Below are positions 27,244 through 35,713 of a stretch of DNA of 64,000 nucleotides, in pieces (positions within the stretch are counted from its first letter, which is position 1; every line of letters begins with the position of its first letter). The notes below the pieces were generated by a model, which did not search any database, was not told where the DNA came from, and saw only the letters and a program-made list of their open reading frames with translations. The position numbers were made by a program, and so were the translations under genes. The DNA comes from Streptomyces olivochromogenes (GTDB lineage Bacteria > Actinomycetota > Actinomycetes > Streptomycetales > Streptomycetaceae): contig NZ_JADDRL010000026.1 in NCBI RefSeq assembly GCF_021538895.1, forward strand, positions 1 through 64,000, in the 5' to 3' direction.

Positions 27244-27723
27244 ATGCAGGGCGACCCCGAGGTCATCGAATTCCTCAACGAGCAGCTCACCGGTGAGCTC
27301 ACCGCGATCAACCAGTACTTCCTGCACGCGAAGATGCAGGACAACTTCGGCTGGTACAAGCTCGCGAAGTACACGCGGCACGAGTCGTTCGACGAGATGA
27401 AGCACGCCGAGGTGCTGACCGACCGGATCCTGTTCCTGGAGGGGCTGCCCAACTACCAGCGACTGTTCCATGTGCGGGTGGGACAGACCGTGAAGGAGAT
27501 GTTCGAGGCGGACCGGGAGATCGAGCTGGAGGCGATCGACCGGCTCAAGCGCGGTATCAAGGTGATGCGCGAGAAGGGCGACATCACGTCCGCGAACATC
27601 TTCGAGTCGATCCTGGCGGACGAGGAGCACCACATCGACTACCTCGACACCCAGCTGGAGCTGCTGGAGAAGCTCGGTGAGGCGCTCTACCTGGCCCAGC
27701 TGATCGAACAGCCGGAGAGCTAG
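27244..27723 (+). CDS. bfr: Bacterioferritin
   Basis: Iron-storage protein forming a heme-containing 24-mer. The 159-residue four-helix bundle keeps the ferroxidase ligands (ELTAINQYFLHAKM, HESFDEMKHAE, ADREIELEAI, ILADEEHHIDYLD) and the heme-ligand Met-52 region (DEMKHAE). It is convergent with its partner bfd, 14 bases apart. GGCGGAAGGAG-type ribosome site precedes the ATG. No iron box was found in front of it, unlike bfd. Confidence 0.96.
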   Translation: MQGDPEVIEFLNEQLTGELTAINQYFLHAKMQDNFGWYKLAKYTRHESFDEMKHAEVLTDRILFLEGLPNYQRLFHVRVGQTVKEMFEADREIELEAIDRLKRGIKVMREKGDITSANIFESILADEEHHIDYLDTQLELLEKLGEALYLAQLIEQPES

Positions 27724-27741
27724 CCGCGGCCGGAGAGCTAG
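27711..27741. repeat. 18-base tandem duplication across the bfr and bfd stop codons
   Basis: GCCGGAGAGCTAG occurs at 27711-27723 and again at 27729-27741. The CTAG of the first copy supplies the TAG stop of bfr, and the self-complementary CTAG of the second supplies the TAG stop of bfd on the other strand. Confidence 0.7.
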
Positions 27742-27977
27742 GCGGCCTCTTCGAGGTCCGCCGACGGGAGGTCGGAGAGGACCGGCCTGCCCTGGTCGAC
27801 CAGCTCGCGGCGGGGGCAGGTGCCGCGGCCGAGGATCGACTGGATGCGCCGGACGCACGAACCGCAGTCCGTGCCGGCCTTGGAGGCGGAGGCGATCTGA
27901 CGGGGGGTGCAGGCCCCGTCCTCCGCGTGCTTCTTGACCTGCGCCTCTGTCACGCCGAAACAGCTGCAGACGTACAC
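27738..27977 (-). CDS. bfd: Bacterioferritin-associated ferredoxin (2Fe-2S)
   Basis: 79-residue BFD-like [2Fe-2S] protein that passes electrons to bacterioferritin to release iron. Cluster ligands are in MYVCSCFGV and GTDCGSCVRR, the C-x-C...C-x2-C pattern. An iron box lies 54 bases upstream, so expression should rise when iron is scarce, which fits a mobilisation role. The C-terminal 25 residues are an extension beyond the Fer2_BFD core. Confidence 0.93.
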   Translation of the reverse strand: MYVCSCFGVTEAQVKKHAEDGACTPRQIASASKAGTDCGSCVRRIQSILGRGTCPRRELVDQGRPVLSDLPSADLEEAA

Positions 27978-28030
27978 GCGGATTCACCTCCCGACGGGAT
28001 CGATCAGTCTTGCCCATCCCGATTGATCGG

Positions 28031-28049
28031 TGAGGCTAACCTAACCTTA
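28031..28049. promoter_or_regulatory. DtxR/IdeR (DmdR) iron box of bfd
   Basis: The minus-strand sequence TAAGGTTAGGTTAGCCTCA matches the 19-base consensus TTAGGTTAGGCTAACCTAA at 15 positions by my count. It lies in the bfd promoter region. DmdR1 is the Streptomyces regulator of this type. Confidence 0.8.
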
Positions 28050-28076
28050 CCCATCCCACGGGATCGGCAAAAGAGG

Positions 28077-28112
28077 AGTGGGGCGCGGATCGTATGTGAT
28101 CCCCGCCCCACT
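28077..28112 (-). terminator. Terminator after the DAHP synthase gene
   Basis: Stem AGTGGGGCG/CGCCCCACT, a C-C mismatch, then GGATC/GATCC around a six-base loop, starting 27 bases after the stop at 28139. It also shields the bfd promoter from read-through. Confidence 0.7.
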
Positions 28113-28138
28113 TCAGCTTCCGACGACAGGCGAACCCG

Positions 28139-29491
28139 TCACTGGTCCCGGTACATCTCCGCGACCAGGAACGCCAGGTCGAGGGACTGGCTGCGGTTCA
28201 GACGCGGGTCGCAGGCCGTCTCGTAGCGCTGGTGCAGGTCGTCGACGAAGATCTCGTCGCCGCCGCCCACGCACTCGGTGACGTCGTCACCGGTGAGCTC
28301 GACGTGGATGCCGCCCGGGTGGGTGCCCAGCCCCTTGTGGACCTCGAAGAAGCCCTTGACCTCGTCGAGCACGTCGTCGAAGCGGCGGGTCTTGTGCCCG
28401 GAGGCCGCCTCGAAGGTGTTGCCGTGCATCGGGTCGGTCACCCAGGCCACCGTCGCGCCGGACGCCGTGACCTTCTCGACCAGCTCGGGGAGCTTGTCGC
28501 GGATCTTGTCGGCGCCCATGCGGACGATGAAGGTCAGCCGGCCCGGCTCGCGCTCGGGGTCGAGGCGGTCGATGTAGCGCAGCGCCTCCTCGGCCGTCGT
28601 GGACGGGCCGAGCTTGATGCCGAGCGGGTTGCGGATCTTCGAGGCGAACTCAATGTGCGCGTGGTCCAGCTGCCGGGTGCGCTCGCCGACCCACACCATG
28701 TGCGCCGAGACGTCGTACAGCCGGCCCGTGCGGGAGTCGGTCCTGGTCAGGGCGGACTCGTAGTCGAGCAGCAGCGCCTCGTGCGAGGAGAAGAACTCGA
28801 CGGTCTTGAACTCCTCCGGGTCCGCGCCGCAGGCGTGCATGAAGTTCAGCGCGTTGTCGATCTCGCGCGCGAGCTGCTCGTAGCGCTGGCCGGACGGGGA
28901 GGACCGGACGAAGTCCTGGTTCCAGGCGTGCACCTGGCGCAGGTCGGCGTAGCCACCGGTGGTGAAGGCGCGGACCAGGTTCAGCGTCGAGGCGGACGCG
29001 TGGTACATCCGCTTCAGTCGCTCGGGGTCCGGGATCCGGCTCGCCTCGGTGAAGTCGAAGCCGTTGACGGAGTCGCCGCGGTACGTCGGCAGGGTCACGC
29101 CGTCGCGGGTCTCGGTCGGCTTGGAGCGCGGCTTGGAGTACTGGCCGGCGATGCGGCCGACCTTCACCACGGGCACGGACGCGGCGTACGTGAGCACGGC
29201 GCCCATCTGGAGCAGGGTCTTGAGCTTGTTGCGGATGTGGTCGGCGGACACCGCGTCGAAGGCCTCGGCGCAGTCACCCCCCTGGAGGAGGAACGCCTCT
29301 CCCTTGGCGACGGCCGCCATCCGGGCGCGCAGCTGGTCGCACTCGCCCGCGAAGACGAGCGGCGGATACGACTCCAGCTCCGCAACGACTGCGCGCAGAG
29401 CCTCGGCGTCGGGGTACTCGGGCTGCTGCGCCGCGGGCAGGTTTCGCCAGGTGTTGCCAGCGCTCGCGCTGGTCTTAGCGTTCACGGTCAC
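28139..29491 (-). CDS. aroH: Class II 3-deoxy-7-phosphoheptulonate (DAHP) synthase
   Basis: First step of the shikimate pathway, joining PEP and erythrose 4-phosphate. The 450-residue class II (plant/AroG-Mtb type) protein shows TWRNLPAAQQPEYPD, FLLQGGDCAEAF, KPRSKPTETRDG, FSSHEALLLDYE, HMVWVGERTRQLDHAH, NPLGIKLGPS and WVTDPMHGNT. GTG at 29491 is used; another GTG six bases further in is equally possible. It is divergent from the trp leader and trpEG, putting the entry step and tryptophan branch side by side. The symbol follows Streptomyces usage; the Mtb name is aroG. Confidence 0.95.
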   Translation of the reverse strand: MTVNAKTSASAGNTWRNLPAAQQPEYPDAEALRAVVAELESYPPLVFAGECDQLRARMAAVAKGEAFLLQGGDCAEAFDAVSADHIRNKLKTLLQMGAVLTYAASVPVVKVGRIAGQYSKPRSKPTETRDGVTLPTYRGDSVNGFDFTEASRIPDPERLKRMYHASASTLNLVRAFTTGGYADLRQVHAWNQDFVRSSPSGQRYEQLAREIDNALNFMHACGADPEEFKTVEFFSSHEALLLDYESALTRTDSRTGRLYDVSAHMVWVGERTRQLDHAHIEFASKIRNPLGIKLGPSTTAEEALRYIDRLDPEREPGRLTFIVRMGADKIRDKLPELVEKVTASGATVAWVTDPMHGNTFEAASGHKTRRFDDVLDEVKGFFEVHKGLGTHPGGIHVELTGDDVTECVGGGDEIFVDDLHQRYETACDPRLNRSQSLDLAFLVAEMYRDQ

Positions 29492-29574
29492 GTCATCAAC
29501 ATTACGGGGTGCCGTGCCCGCTTCCTGCCGATGCCCAGCAAATGAGACACCGAGTACGCACTGCGGACATGCGG

Positions 29575-29580
29575 TAGGGT
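29575..29580 (+). promoter_or_regulatory. -10 element of the trp leader transcript
   Basis: TAGGGT ends seven bases before the trpL ATG, so the leader mRNA probably begins at the start codon. The -35 is not obvious. Confidence 0.5.
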
Positions 29581-29587
29581 GCCTGGC

Positions 29588-29644
29588 ATGTTCGCGCTTT
29601 CGACCCAGAACTGGTGGTGGACCGCTCATCCGGCGGCCCACTGA
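29588..29644 (+). CDS. trpL: Tryptophan attenuation leader peptide
   Basis: An 18-residue frame, MFALSTQNWWWTAHPAAH, with three consecutive Trp codons (29612-29620). It has no ribosome site but follows a -10 at leaderless distance. A strong GC hairpin 22 bases after its stop and the trpEG gene behind it complete a ribosome-mediated attenuator, as described for Streptomyces trpE leaders. It is too short for ordinary gene calling. Confidence 0.9.
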   Translation: MFALSTQNWWWTAHPAAH

Positions 29645-29665
29645 CTGCGCGTACGCAAGACTTCG

Positions 29666-29692
29666 CGAAGGCCGCCCGAGGGGCGGCCTTCG
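29666..29692 (+). terminator. trp attenuator hairpin
   Basis: Twelve-base arms CGAAGGCCGCCC and GGGCGGCCTTCG around a GAG loop, between trpL and trpEG. When Trp-tRNA is scarce, a ribosome stalled on the three Trp codons should allow an alternative fold and read-through. No U-tract follows. Confidence 0.85.
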
Positions 29693-29747
29693 GCGTTCTC
29701 CGGGGTCGTTCCTCTCCGTCTGGAAGACCGAGAAGGATCACCGACCC

Positions 29748-31691
29748 ATGAATCTGCTGGACCTGCTGCACGACCCACGCCCTTTCGCCCTGCTCCGCCG
29801 CCGCACCCCGGGCCGTGACGAGAACACCGTGGAGGTGTTCCTGGGCCCGGTCACCACCCACGAGCGGCTGGCCGACCTGCCCGACGAGGGCCTCGCCCTC
29901 GTCCCCTTCCGGCAGATCCGCGAACGCGGCTTCGACGTCCGTGACGACGGGACACCGCTGGCGGTGCTGATCCCCCAGGAGACCCACACCCTGCCCCTGG
30001 CCGACGCCCTGGCGCAGCTGCCCGCGCACGACGTGCGGGTCGAGGGCGGTGGCTTCGACGTGGGCGACGAGGAGTACGGCGAGATCGTCGGCCGCGTGCT
30101 GCGCGACGAGATCGGGCGGGGCGAGGGCGCGAACTTCGTGATCCGGCGGACGTACGAGGGTGGGATCCCCGGGTTCGGCCGGGCGGACGCCCTCGCGCTG
30201 TTCCGGCGGCTGCTGGAGGGCGAGCGGGGCGTGTACTGGACCTTCGTCGTCCACACCGGAAATGGAAAGGGGCCCGAAGGGCCTTCCTTGGAAGGGCGGG
30301 GGCGGGAGACGGGTGGGCGGACGCTGGTCGGGGCGAGCCCCGAGGTGCACGTGCGGATGTCCGGCGGCACGGTCGTGATGAACCCGATCAGCGGCACGTA
30401 CCGCTACCCGGACGGCGGCCCGACCCCCGAGCACCTGCTGGACTTCCTCGCCGACGGCAAGGAGATCGAGGAGCTGTCGATGGTGGTCGACGAGGAGCTC
30501 AAGATGATGTGCACGGTCGGCGACATGGGCGGGGTGGTGATCGGCCCGCGGCTGAAGGAGATGGCGCACCTCGCGCACACCGAGTACGAGCTGCGCGGCA
30601 AGTCCTCCCTGGACGTGCGGGAGGTCCTGAAGGAGACCATGTTCGCCGCCACGGTGACCGGCTCGCCGGTGCAGAACGCCTGCCGGGTCATCGAGCGGCA
30701 CGAAGTCGGGGGCCGCGGCTACTACGCGGGCGCGCTGGCCCTCATCGGCCGGGACTCCGGCGGCGCCCAGACCCTGGACTCCCCCATCCTGATCCGTACC
30801 GCCGACATCGACGCGGCCGGGCGGCTGCGCGTGCCGGTCGGCGCCACCCTGGTCCGGGGGTCGGATCCGGCGGGCGAGGTGGCGGAGACGCACGCCAAGG
30901 CGGCGGGCGTGCTCGCGGCGCTCGGCGTACGGCCCTCCCGGCCCCGTGGGGAGCACACCCGCCCCCGGCTGGCCGACGACCCGCGGGTGCGGGCGGCGCT
31001 GGACGGGCGCCGGGCCTCGCTCGCCCCGTTCTGGCTGCGGATGCAGGAGCGGTCCGAGACCCTGGACGGCCACGCGCTCGTCGTCGACGGGGAGGACACC
31101 TTCACGGCGATGCTCGCGCACGTGCTGCGGTCGAGCGGACTGGGGGTGACCGTCCGGCGCTACGACGAGCCGGGGCTGCGCGCGGCGGTGCTCGGGCACG
31201 AGGGCCCGGTCGTCCTGGGCCCCGGCCCCGGTGACCCGTCCGACCTGGCCGACCCCAAGATGCGGTTCCTGCGGGAGCTGACCGCCGAGGTGATCAGGGA
31301 GCACCGGCACGGCGTCCTCGGCGTCTGCCTCGGGCACGAGCTGATCGCGGCCGAGCTGGGGCTGGAGATCGTCCGCAAGGAGGTGCCGTACCAGGGGGCG
31401 CAGACGTCGGTCGATCTGTTCGGGCGGGCCGAGACCGTCGGCTTCTACAACAGCTTCGTGGCGCGCTGCGACGAGGAGGTCCTCCGGGAGCTGGCGGCGC
31501 ACCGCGTGGAGGTGAGCCGTGCCGCGAACGGGGAGGTGCATGCGCTGCGGGGTCCCGGGTTCGCCGGGGTGCAGTTCCACCCGGAGTCGGTGCTGACCCT
31601 GAACGGGGCGGTGATCGTGCGGGAGTTGATCGGCCGGCTGCGCGGGGCGGGCACAGCGCCGGACGGACCGGGTTTCGCCGACCGGCGCTGA
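29748..31691 (+). CDS. trpE: Fused anthranilate synthase (TrpE plus TrpG)
   Basis: 647-residue fusion. Residues about 1-420 are the chorismate-binding aminase (FVIRRTYEGGIPG, VGASPEVHVRM, NPISGTYRYP, KEIEELSMVVDEELKMM, VTGSPVQNA) and about 440-640 a class I glutamine amidotransferase with GVCLGHE nucleophile Cys and QFHPES. The usual LLES feedback motif is absent near the N-terminus (FALLRRRTPG), so tryptophan inhibition may be weak. PhzE-type ADIC synthases share this layout, but the trp leader in front argues for tryptophan synthesis. AAGGA is ten bases before the ATG. Confidence 0.93.
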   Translation: MNLLDLLHDPRPFALLRRRTPGRDENTVEVFLGPVTTHERLADLPDEGLALVPFRQIRERGFDVRDDGTPLAVLIPQETHTLPLADALAQLPAHDVRVEGGGFDVGDEEYGEIVGRVLRDEIGRGEGANFVIRRTYEGGIPGFGRADALALFRRLLEGERGVYWTFVVHTGNGKGPEGPSLEGRGRETGGRTLVGASPEVHVRMSGGTVVMNPISGTYRYPDGGPTPEHLLDFLADGKEIEELSMVVDEELKMMCTVGDMGGVVIGPRLKEMAHLAHTEYELRGKSSLDVREVLKETMFAATVTGSPVQNACRVIERHEVGGRGYYAGALALIGRDSGGAQTLDSPILIRTADIDAAGRLRVPVGATLVRGSDPAGEVAETHAKAAGVLAALGVRPSRPRGEHTRPRLADDPRVRAALDGRRASLAPFWLRMQERSETLDGHALVVDGEDTFTAMLAHVLRSSGLGVTVRRYDEPGLRAAVLGHEGPVVLGPGPGDPSDLADPKMRFLRELTAEVIREHRHGVLGVCLGHELIAAELGLEIVRKEVPYQGAQTSVDLFGRAETVGFYNSFVARCDEEVLRELAAHRVEVSRAANGEVHALRGPGFAGVQFHPESVLTLNGAVIVRELIGRLRGAGTAPDGPGFADRR

Positions 31692-31720
31692 GCGGCGGGC
31701 CCTGGCTCGGCCGGCCCGGG

Positions 31721-32749
31721 TCAGCCGAAGAACACGCCGACTTCCTCGTACAGCTTCGGGTCCACGGTCTTCAGCTTGGCCGTGGCCTCGGCGATCGGGA
31801 CGCGGACGATGTCGGTGCCGCGCAGGGCGACCATCTTGCCGAAGTCGCCGTCGCGGACGGCGTCGATGGCGTGCAGGCCGAAGCGGGTGGCGAGCCAGCG
31901 GTCGAAGGCGCTCGGGGTGCCGCCGCGCTGGATGTGCCCGAGGACGGTGGTCCGGGCCTCCTTGCCGGTGCGCTTCTCGATCTCCTTGGCCAGCCACTCG
32001 CCGACGCCGGACAGGCGCACATGTCCGAAGGAGTCCAGCGACCCGTCCTTGAGCACGACGTCGCCGTCCTTCGGCATGGCGCCCTCGGCGACGACCACGA
32101 TCGGGGCGTAGGACGCCTTGAAGCGGGAGGTGATCCAGGCGCAGACCTGGTCGAGATCGAAGCGCTGCTCGGGGATGAGGATGACGTTCGCGCCGCCCGC
32201 GAGCCCGGAGTGCAAGGCGATCCAGCCGGCGTGCCGGCCCATCACCTCGCAGACCAGGACCCGCATGTGGGACTCGGCGGTGGTGTGCAGCCGGTCGATG
32301 GCCTCGGTGGCGATGCCGACGGCGGTGTCGAAGCCGAAGGTGTAGTCGGTGGCGGACAGGTCGTTGTCGATGGTCTTCGGTACGCCGACGCACGGCATGC
32401 CGTACTCGTCGGACAGCCGCGCGGCCACGCCCAGGGTGTCCTCGCCGCCGATCGCGACGAGCGCCCCGATCTCGTGCTTGGCGAGGTTCTCCTTGATGCG
32501 GCGGATGCCGTCCTCCTGCTTCAGCGGGTTCGTCCGCGAGGAGCCGAGGATGGTGCCGCCGCGGGGCAGGATGCCGCGCACGGCCGGGATGTCGAGACGG
32601 ACGGTGTCGCCTTCGAGGGGTCCTCGCCAGCCGTCCCGGAAGCCGACGAAGTCATAGCCGTACTCCTGTACGCCCTTGCGTACGACGCCCCGGATGACGG
32701 CGTTGAGCCCGGGGCAGTCGCCGCCTCCGGTCAGTACTCCGACCCGCAT
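31721..32749 (-). CDS. pfkA: 6-phosphofructokinase
   Basis: 342-residue group III-type phosphofructokinase. The N-terminus RVGVLTGGGDCPGLNAVIRG binds the phosphoryl donor; TIDND carries the catalytic Asp, and the MGRHAGWIALHSGLAGGAN, PEQ and HIQRGGTPSAFDR segments bind fructose 6-phosphate. The donor-specifying positions read GGEDT and PKTIDND, the Asp/Lys pair usually linked to pyrophosphate use, though Streptomyces enzymes of this group have been reported to use ATP. ATG at 32749 has AAGGGA upstream; a longer start is unlikely. Corresponds by context to S. coelicolor PfkA2. Confidence 0.93.
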   Translation of the reverse strand: MRVGVLTGGGDCPGLNAVIRGVVRKGVQEYGYDFVGFRDGWRGPLEGDTVRLDIPAVRGILPRGGTILGSSRTNPLKQEDGIRRIKENLAKHEIGALVAIGGEDTLGVAARLSDEYGMPCVGVPKTIDNDLSATDYTFGFDTAVGIATEAIDRLHTTAESHMRVLVCEVMGRHAGWIALHSGLAGGANVILIPEQRFDLDQVCAWITSRFKASYAPIVVVAEGAMPKDGDVVLKDGSLDSFGHVRLSGVGEWLAKEIEKRTGKEARTTVLGHIQRGGTPSAFDRWLATRFGLHAIDAVRDGDFGKMVALRGTDIVRVPIAEATAKLKTVDPKLYEEVGVFFG

Positions 32750-32876
32750 GGAAAAGTCCCTTCGCCGCGGTTGCCTGATGAAGGTCACGCTAATGGTGAT
32801 ACCGGTCACACAGGGATGGGCGGGAAGGGCAATTCCGGTGAAATGCGGGGCGGTTGGTTGACGCTCGCGACGGGCT

Positions 32877-33554
32877 CTACTCGTCGTCGAGGCCGCGCTC
32901 GATGGCGTACCGCACGAGTTCCACCCGGTTGTGCAACTGGAGCTTGCCGAGGGTGTTCTGGACGTGGTTCTGGACCGTGCGGTGCGAGATGACCAGGCGT
33001 TCGGCGATCTGCTTGTAGCTCAACCCCTTGGCGACCAGCCGCAGTACCTCGGTCTCGCGGTCGGTCAGCCGGGGCGCGTCCGGCTCGCCCGCGTCCGGGG
33101 CGGGCGCGGGCTCGGAGGCCAGCCGGCGGTACTCGCCGAGGACCAGACCGGCGAGGCCGGGCGTGAACACCGGGTCGCCGACGGCCGTTCGGCGCACCGC
33201 GTCCAGGAGTTCCTCCGTCGAGGCGGACTTGAGCAGATACCCGGTCGCGCCGGACTTCACCGCCTCCAGCACGTCGGCGTGCTCGCCGCTCGCCGACAGC
33301 ACCAGGACGCGCAGCGCCGGGTTGGCGCCGACCAGTTCCTTGCACACCTGCACGCCGGGCTTGGCAGGCAGGTTGAGGTCCAGGACCAGGACCTCCGGCG
33401 CGGCCGCCTTGGCGCGCCGCACCGCCTGCTCGCCGTCCCCGGCGGTGGCGACCACCTCGAAGCCGGACTCGGTCAGGTCCCGGGCGACCGCGTCCCGCCA
33501 CATGGGGTGGTCGTCGACCACCATGACCCTGATCGGGTCCCGTCGCTCACTCAT
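32877..33554 (-). CDS. macR: NarL/LuxR-family response regulator MacR
   Basis: 225-residue response regulator. The receiver has the acidic pair in VMVVDDHPMWRDAV, phospho-Asp in VLVLDLNLP and the conserved Lys in GYLLKSAS. The C-terminal LuxR HTH (LTDRETEVLRLVAKGLSYKQ through RTVQNHVQNTLGKL) is complete. ATG overlaps the stop of its sensor kinase by four bases. Position after pfkA matches the S. coelicolor MacRS pair, which controls development and actinorhodin; the symbol rests on that synteny. Confidence 0.9.
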   Translation of the reverse strand: MSERRDPIRVMVVDDHPMWRDAVARDLTESGFEVVATAGDGEQAVRRAKAAAPEVLVLDLNLPAKPGVQVCKELVGANPALRVLVLSASGEHADVLEAVKSGATGYLLKSASTEELLDAVRRTAVGDPVFTPGLAGLVLGEYRRLASEPAPAPDAGEPDAPRLTDRETEVLRLVAKGLSYKQIAERLVISHRTVQNHVQNTLGKLQLHNRVELVRYAIERGLDDE

Positions 33555-34777
33555 CGCTGCTCCGCCTTCCCCCGCGTCTTCGTCGCGTCCTTCGGTACCT
33601 TCAGTTCGACCTCCGTGCCCTGCCCCGGCACCGAGATCAGTTCGGCACCACCGCCCAGGTCGCGCAGCCGCCCCCGGATCGACTGGGCCACCCCGAGCCG
33701 TCCCTCGCCCTCGGCCTGGGCGAGCCGGCCCTCCGGGATGCCGGGGCCGTCGTCCCGGACGGTCACCACGATCTCGTCCGGCTCGTCCTCGACCAGGATC
33801 CAGGCCCGGGCGTCCTCCCCCGCGTGCCGGCGGACGTTGTCCAGCGCGGCGCCGACGGCGGCGGCCAGTTCCCACGCGGCGACGGACGGCAGCGGCACCG
33901 GGGCGCCCGGCTCGGCGAGGCTGACCCGGGCACCGGCGTACGGGACGAGCAGGGTGCGCAGGTCGACCGGGCCGGTGGGATCGTCGGGCTCCTCCACGGT
34001 CCGTACGACCGCCCCCTCGGACGCGTCTTGCGACACGCGCGGCACGGGCAGCAGACCGCCGGAGACGAGCGCGCGCAGCGCCACCTCCTGCTCCCCCGCC
34101 ATGCGGCCCAGCTCGGCCGCCTCGCCGCCGATGACCGCGCCGCGCCGCTGCACCATCGCCAGCACCTGCAGCACGCTGTCGTGGATGTCGCGGGCGAGCC
34201 GCTCCCGCTCCCGGGTCGCGGCCTCGATCTCCAGGGCACGGGCGAGGGTGCGCTCGGAGGCGCGGGCGACCTCCACGACGTACCCGATGGCGATGGAGGC
34301 CACCCAGACCAGGATCACGTTGTGGACGGTGTCGCGGGCCGGGTGGCCGCGCTCGATCAGATTGGCTGCGGCGACGGGCGTGGAGGCGAGCGCGGCCCAG
34401 CGCCAGCCGCCCTTGAGGGCGAAGGCGAGCACCGAGCCTGCCGTCCATATCGACGGCAGCGTGGGGCCGCCGCGGGCGATGTGGTGGTCGGTGACGGCCC
34501 ACGGGGTGAGGACGATGCCGGTGAGCGCGATCGCCAGGTCGACGGCGAGGAAGCGCTTGGTGCAGGCCACCGCGTTCTGCACCCGGGGCAGCGTGGCGAG
34601 CGTCCAGACGCACAGGACGGCGTAGTAGACGATGCAGACGACGGGGCGGTCGTACTCGTGGTAGGCGGAGGCGAACAGGCCGACCGCGTACAGCATCGTC
34701 AGGACCCGGTAGGCGGTGAGCGCACGCCACAGCGGCAGCTCGACCGACATCCTCATGACTCTCTCGCGCTTCGGCAT
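33551..34777 (-). CDS. macS: MacS-family sensor histidine kinase (DUF5931)
   Basis: 408-residue NarX-type kinase. Four or five membrane helices fill about residues 20-170 (DUF5931 sensor), then the H-box RERLARDIHDSVLQVLAMVQRRG and a HATPase domain with DNVRRHAG (N-box) and RDDGPGIPEGR (G1). It pairs with the overlapping response regulator gene. The first ATG has a G-rich upstream sequence; ATG codons at residues 8 and 10 are possible starts. The signal is unknown. Confidence 0.9.
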   Translation of the reverse strand: MPKRERVMRMSVELPLWRALTAYRVLTMLYAVGLFASAYHEYDRPVVCIVYYAVLCVWTLATLPRVQNAVACTKRFLAVDLAIALTGIVLTPWAVTDHHIARGGPTLPSIWTAGSVLAFALKGGWRWAALASTPVAAANLIERGHPARDTVHNVILVWVASIAIGYVVEVARASERTLARALEIEAATRERERLARDIHDSVLQVLAMVQRRGAVIGGEAAELGRMAGEQEVALRALVSGGLLPVPRVSQDASEGAVVRTVEEPDDPTGPVDLRTLLVPYAGARVSLAEPGAPVPLPSVAAWELAAAVGAALDNVRRHAGEDARAWILVEDEPDEIVVTVRDDGPGIPEGRLAQAEGEGRLGVAQSIRGRLRDLGGGAELISVPGQGTEVELKVPKDATKTRGKAEQR

Positions 34778-34832
34778 TCCCCCCGCCCCCCATTTTCGGC
34801 TCGTCCCGGACCTCCCTGTCCGGGGCCCCTGC

Positions 34833-35567
34833 CTAGGACTCGGCCTTCTTCTCCGCCTTCTCGGCCTCCTTGGAGGCCTTGGCCGCGTCCGCGATCTGCC
34901 GCTTGGCGGCGGTCGCGTAGATGTCGACGTACTCCTGCCCGGACAGCTTCATGATCTCGTACATGACCTCGTCGGTCACCGCGCGGAGCACGAAGCGGTC
35001 GTGCTCCATGCCCTGGTAGCGGGCGAAGTCCATCGGCTTGCCGATGCGGATGCCGGGCCGCATCAGCTTCGGGACGACCTTGCCGGGCGGCTGGATCTTC
35101 TCCGTGTCGATCATCGCGACCGGGATGACCGGAGCGCCGGTGGCGAGGGCCACGCGCGCGAGGCCGCCGGGCTTGCCCCGGTACAGGCGGCCGTCGGGCG
35201 AGCGGGTGCCCTCCGGATAGATGCCGAACAGCTCACCGCGTTCCAGGACCTCTATGCCGCTCTTGATCGCCGCCTCGCCCGCGCCGCGGGCGCCGGAACG
35301 GTCCACCGGGAGCTGGCCGACGCCCTTGAAGAAGGCCGCCGTCAGCCGGCCCTTCACGCCGGGCGTCGTGAAGTACTCCGCCTTCGCGATGAAGGTGACC
35401 TTGCGGTCGAGGACCGCCGGCAGGAAGAACGAGTCCGAGAAGGAGAGGTGATTGCTCGCCAGGATGGCGGCGCCCTCGGCGGGAATGTTCTCCAGGCCTT
35501 CCACCCAGGGTCTGAAGGCGACCTTCAGCGGTCCCCCGATGGCGACCTTCATCGTGCCGTACAACAA
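34833..35567 (-). CDS. plsC: 1-acyl-sn-glycerol-3-phosphate acyltransferase
   Basis: 244-residue membrane-associated acyltransferase making phosphatidic acid. Catalytic block I reads ASNHLSFSDSFFLP and block III GIYPEGTRSPDGRLYRG, both diagnostic; block IV VIPVAMID follows. The C-terminus is a Lys/Ala/Glu-rich helix. TTG at 35567 is the start because AGGAGG is seven bases upstream, while the in-frame ATG at 35552 is 22 bases away. The order plsC near glk and an ArsA-like ATPase is shared with mycobacteria. Confidence 0.92.
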   Translation of the reverse strand: MLYGTMKVAIGGPLKVAFRPWVEGLENIPAEGAAILASNHLSFSDSFFLPAVLDRKVTFIAKAEYFTTPGVKGRLTAAFFKGVGQLPVDRSGARGAGEAAIKSGIEVLERGELFGIYPEGTRSPDGRLYRGKPGGLARVALATGAPVIPVAMIDTEKIQPPGKVVPKLMRPGIRIGKPMDFARYQGMEHDRFVLRAVTDEVMYEIMKLSGQEYVDIYATAAKRQIADAAKASKEAEKAEKKAES

Positions 35568-35713
35568 CCGAGTGCCTCCTGTTTCCGTCGGTCAGACCTT
35601 AACCCGGAGTGCGGGCAATGGGACCGACGGCCCTGGTCGGTGTCAGTGCGGTCGCGTACGGTGAAGCACATCTGGTGTCGTTCACGCCCCACTCATGGAC
35701 AGGAGACCGAAAA

